Assembly: GCA_016207985.1 (NCBI GenBank)
Contig: JACQYX010000145.1
Coordinates: forward strand, 1-10,384
DNA length: 10,384 bases
Source: Ignavibacteriales bacterium
Lineage (GTDB): Bacteria > Bacteroidota > Ignavibacteria > UBA10030 > SZUA-254
Reading direction: 5' to 3'
This document shows, in pieces, positions 8,101 to 10,384 of this stretch. The notes below the pieces were generated by a model. It was not told the DNA's origin and made no database searches. It saw nothing but the letters and a program-made list of their open reading frames with translations. The number at the start of each line of letters is the position of its first letter. Position 1 is the first letter of the stretch. A program made the translations under genes and the position numbers.

Positions 8101-10384
8101 TGCTCTGACTCCCGAATTTCATCCTCATAATTTTTACGTTGACTTATATCTGTTATCGTCCCTACAACACCCTGAATTTCTCCTGTACGATCTCGCATCG
8201 GTGAAAATGTTCCACGAACATATACTTTAGGTGCGTTCAAACCTGTATTCCACAGTATATCATCTGTGTGAGCGATTTCACCACACAGAGCTTTATTCAA
8301 CGAAGATTCAAGGTTTACTTCTGTATATCGAGATAAAATCTCTAAAGCATGCCTTCCACAAACCTCATTTTCAACTTTGCCACAAAGATTTTCCAACGCT
8401 TTATTCAATCTCAAGCACTTGAGAGACTTATCAAAAACTATCACTCCATATGTGATACTAGAAATTACAGTCTCTTGAAGTAAATTTTGAGTTACCAAAT
8501 TATCAATAAACTGTTTCTGATCAGTAATATCGGTTATTGAACCCAGAATGTACGTAACTATTCCTTCAGCATTTTTAACTACACTTATTGTATCCCGCAC
8601 CCACCGATAGACTGCTTTTCCTTTCGGGAGGATTCTATACTCGACGCTCATTTGTTTTTCAAGCTCGTTGAGTTTTGTAATTCGCTCGAAATATATTTTC
8701 TTGTCCTCCGGATGTAACAGCTTCAGCCATAAATCTTTTATGCGGTAGAACTCCTTCCGTGTATATCCGGTAAGTGCCTCAATCTGTGAGTTGATTTGAA
8801 GAAATGAACCGGTCGGTGTCGAGATGTATAATGTATCCGGACTTGATTCTATTAATTCATGTTTACGCTCTTCGGATTCTTTAACAGTCCTGTAGATATT
8901 TGTACTAACTATTGCGTTCCCAACTATGCTGCCTATAGTCGATAATAAGTCATCCGAGTACTTAGCGTGTTCAGATCCTTCTCTCGCACAAAGCAACATC
9001 ATTCCCACCATTTTCTCTTTCGAAACGAACGGAACAATACACAGCGACTTTATCCCGGAACGTGTAAAAAGCGATTTGAATGGTAAATAACTTGGATACT
9101 TGTCAGTTGAAAATCTATGCGGCAGCAATGTCTTCGAAGGAAATCCGCCAATACCCTCGCCAATATCGAGGGAGGATAATTTCTGAATCATTTCACGAGA
9201 AATATTTCGTTGATATGATAACTGAAGTTTACCCGTATTTTCCTCGATAGAGTACATCGCTCCCATTTCCCACAATAAGATATCCAAAATTTTATGCAGT
9301 ATTCCATGAAGAAGTTTTTGAATATCCATCGAGCTCAATAACGATGGAATGATTGTTTTAAGAAGATTTATCTCTTCCGATTTTTGAAGTAAATCGACTC
9401 TATTAGTTTCAAATTGTGTCTTATCCCAGTAATATGCAAGGAGTTCATTTCGTGTACCATCTGGGAATGGTACGAGTGTAACATCACATAATAATTTCTT
9501 TCCATCATGTCGGGTTAAGGAGAAGCTGAAAACCGTCTGTTTTCCTTTAGATGAAGAAAGCTTCTGAAGAGTATCGCGAAAAGTCTCCTTTTGGGAATCG
9601 TCAACTATTGCCGTAACCTCTTTCCCGATTATGGTATCTGCCGATTGGAATTCGAACAGATCGAGGAAAGCTTTGTTTGCTACGATACAAATACCTTCTC
9701 GAATTATCGTTACAGGCTGTTCGGATGTTTCGACAATCTGTTGATATCGATGATGAGAGGTCGATAACTTTTCGATAAGATTTTTATCTTCAGTGATATC
9801 AAAAAAAGAAAATTGGAGACAGCGCTTCCCATGGAATAGGACTCTTGTTATAGAAGTCCGACATATGACTGTAGTGCCTTCTTTTGTAACACAATCTGTC
9901 TCTGTTGATTGTGGAATTGATTCTGATTCTTGTCGTCGAATTGCTCTTTGATATTTTCTTATCGATTCAGCCGTTAGAAACTGGTTTATGTTCTTTCCTA
10001 TAACATCATCAAGTTGTTGATAATGTAACAAACGAATGAACCGACCGTTTACAAATAGAATATCATTCTCAAACATCACAATAATTGCCGTAGCCGCTCC
10101 CTCGATAACCGCTTTATATTCTTCTTCTTTCCGTTGAAGCAGATGGAAGGTTTTTCGTTCCTCAGACAAGTCTCGTATTAGCCCAAAGTATAATGTTCCT
10201 GAGACGTGCGATGCACGAAGCTCAATCGGTAGAGATTTACCATTCTTCTTGAGAACTTCTAAAGCAACTACAGCTTGTTTCTTCTGTCGAAGTTCTGCCA
10301 GCCAGCGCATAGCGGCATAGCGGCCCGAAGGAGAAACGAGTGAGATTGGATTCATCGAGTCTAATTCCTCTTTTTGATATCCCA
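5136..10384 (-). CDS. Giant multi-PAS/GAF hybrid-sensor-type histidine kinase (5' end beyond window)
   Basis: This sensor kinase should autophosphorylate on His and pass phosphate to a response regulator. Residues are counted from the ATG at 10355. That ATG is probably internal: the frame stays open upstream and reads GYQKEELDS, typical PAS sequence, so the gene starts outside the window. In order I see PAS (partial, to about 66), PAS 75-192, PAS 203-313, GAF 335-490, PAS 495-613, PAS 622-740, PAS 750-867, GAF 885-1037, PAS 1045-1163, GAF 1180-1340 and GAF 1345-1492. Several PAS units end in the usual DIT-x-x-K/R motif. HisKA follows with His1521 in YVVSHDLKEPL. HATPase_c has the N-box RNLIGNAIKF (N1636), G1 DNGIGID (1666-1672), F-box FIIFQRLH and G2 GSGAGLA (1694-1700). 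All catalytic boxes look intact. No membrane helix is visible in 1,748 residues, so the visible part is cytoplasmic. Ligands and cofactors cannot be deduced. It ends in TGA, 2 bases before the broken regulator. Confidence 0.93.
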   Translation of the reverse strand, partial: GYQKEELDSMNPISLVSPSGRYAAMRWLAELRQKKQAVVALEVLKKNGKSLPIELRASHVSGTLYFGLIRDLSEERKTFHLLQRKEEEYKAVIEGAATAIIVMFENDILFVNGRFIRLLHYQQLDDVIGKNINQFLTAESIRKYQRAIRRQESESIPQSTETDCVTKEGTTVICRTSITRVLFHGKRCLQFSFFDITEDKNLIEKLSTSHHRYQQIVETSEQPVTIIREGICIVANKAFLDLFEFQSADTIIGKEVTAIVDDSQKETFRDTLQKLSSSKGKQTVFSFSLTRHDGKKLLCDVTLVPFPDGTRNELLAYYWDKTQFETNRVDLLQKSEEINLLKTIIPSLLSSMDIQKLLHGILHKILDILLWEMGAMYSIEENTGKLQLSYQRNISREMIQKLSSLDIGEGIGGFPSKTLLPHRFSTDKYPSYLPFKSLFTRSGIKSLCIVPFVSKEKMVGMMLLCAREGSEHAKYSDDLLSTIGSIVGNAIVSTNIYRTVKESEERKHELIESSPDTLYISTPTGSFLQINSQIEALTGYTRKEFYRIKDLWLKLLHPEDKKIYFERITKLNELEKQMSVEYRILPKGKAVYRWVRDTISVVKNAEGIVTYILGSITDITDQKQFIDNLVTQNLLQETVISSITYGVIVFDKSLKCLRLNKALENLCGKVENEVCGRHALEILSRYTEVNLESSLNKALCGEIAHTDDILWNTGLNAPKVYVRGTFSPMRDRTGEIQGVVGTITDISQRKNYEDEIRESEHVLSNVIDTMGDILILTNLEGKVIQVNRAFLNTLGYNRSETNGCEFPYPWLVEEEMGRFVLWIANLREHNWLHDFDMTLRTKEGELIAVSLSTTLLRNHMGDPIAMLNIARNITERKKLMKDLENRNNQIEMINRIITKANQTSNFREIFSTVAKEIKTLIPCDDINIGLLSHDGKELNIYATTGRKTLEEGKVFRIGETLSQYAINEHKPIIVVDFTSDERYQSLAAFKEGIRSQLSFPLSLKGRIFGTLNLGSKEPYTFTEEHAITLQPIAQQVGAIIDRVLLFNQVSEDSAYIHNLLDSIDSIVYTVDTQLRIQEVNKAWYEFMKEFGIVGVKDYHDKELFEVLPSESLKIMFQNVIDSILNGSVRIFSQEFIHHSEKGDRFYNLTINPMVIERKITGLVFTHTDITALKKSEAELKKSNEQLLALHAISTVISSSLEIQKMLSDAIPLLKKNINATSVILYLLEPQSNDLTLAYQVGFESTEFATIFRLKQSSSATGEVITTRQSLYIQEKAYLDERIIPENREILKRLNLEAMAFIPLLSKDRVYGALDIFYNRAHIFSEQEQQILMLVGNQLGAAIENSQLYAELRSQVERLTVLYEISQQLTSTLNINQIFEVVYKYINQVVPFQMFKIDLYEEKTRIKTPVLHVEKMNGEEVFITTLAQPTLLTQGTTQEFVVNSKRTYQSPDRRIIYIPMLSKEVILGIMSIEADAETIYTETHLRLLESIGNLTAIALEKGKLYEETLQKSLEIQRRNKELDDFTYVVSHDLKEPLISVEGFSRILQLDYQEIIQAEGKEYLDSIVGATTRMKGLIDDLLLLSRISRPSESFKAFPAKNILDEVKTDIEFTIKQKGVEFIIPENLPIVFGNETQLKIVFRNLIGNAIKFNSNPKPKVEVGFQNTENNYYLFFIQDNGIGIDKEFHEKIFIIFQRLHRREEYEGSGAGLAIVKKIIEIHQGKIWVESELGKGSTFFFTIPKPLSKETEG
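5137..5143 (-). promoter_or_regulatory. Likely ribosome binding site of the response-regulator gene
   Basis: The coding strand reads AAGGGTG, overlapping the last codons and the TGA stop of the kinase. The AAGG core lies 6 bases before the ATG at 5133. The arrangement implies translational coupling of regulator to kinase and supports the chosen start. Confidence 0.45.

Noticed and set aside
1..10384. CRISPR array, IS element, tRNA or prophage genes
   Set aside because: No regularly spaced repeats, transposase or integrase motifs, long terminal inverted repeats or cloverleaf sequences were seen, and coding sequence fills almost the whole window.

Overview
The window is a block of genes all read from the minus strand. 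They are described here in transcription order, from high to low coordinates. By eye the composition is moderately AT-rich (roughly 40% GC), coding density is very high, and there is no tRNA, rRNA, IS element or CRISPR array. The mix is a very large PAS/GAF sensor kinase, a NatA/NatB-type exporter and a compact class IIb AsnRS. It suggests an environmental bacterium, possibly of the Ignavibacteria/Bacteroidota-Chlorobi or a related FCB lineage. That placement is an impression from protein flavour, not a demonstrated assignment.

Region A (10384 to 4611) is signalling. A giant sensor histidine kinase enters from beyond the right edge; its N-terminus lies outside the window. It shows seven PAS and four GAF modules, then HisKA and HATPase_c. 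Two bases after its stop comes a response-regulator-like gene that is broken. It keeps the start of a receiver domain and its last strand and helix, but the middle, which should hold the phospho-acceptor Asp, is missing. The frame changes at the junction, and a TAG sits where a Tyr codon is expected. Its tail resembles a histidine-kinase dimerisation helix pair without the His. Seven bases further on is a 285-residue multi-pass membrane protein of unknown function, built from two homologous halves.

Region B (about 3730 to 1) begins with a 77-base intergenic gap carrying a possible promoter. It is followed by asparaginyl-tRNA synthetase, an ABC ATPase and an ABC-2 permease in one tightly packed run (9-base gap, then 11-base overlap). 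The asnS frame is interrupted by a single in-frame TAG at 2517-2519, exactly where AsnRS normally has Trp. The 47 codons beyond it encode the rest of a normal enzyme, including class II motif 3. The ATPase carries an unusual C-terminal extension with two predicted membrane helices. The permease runs off the left edge just short of its expected C-terminus.

The main points are the amber codon in asnS, the broken response regulator behind an intact giant kinase, the membrane-tailed ATPase and the internally duplicated membrane protein. I see no clear new defence or mobile system here.
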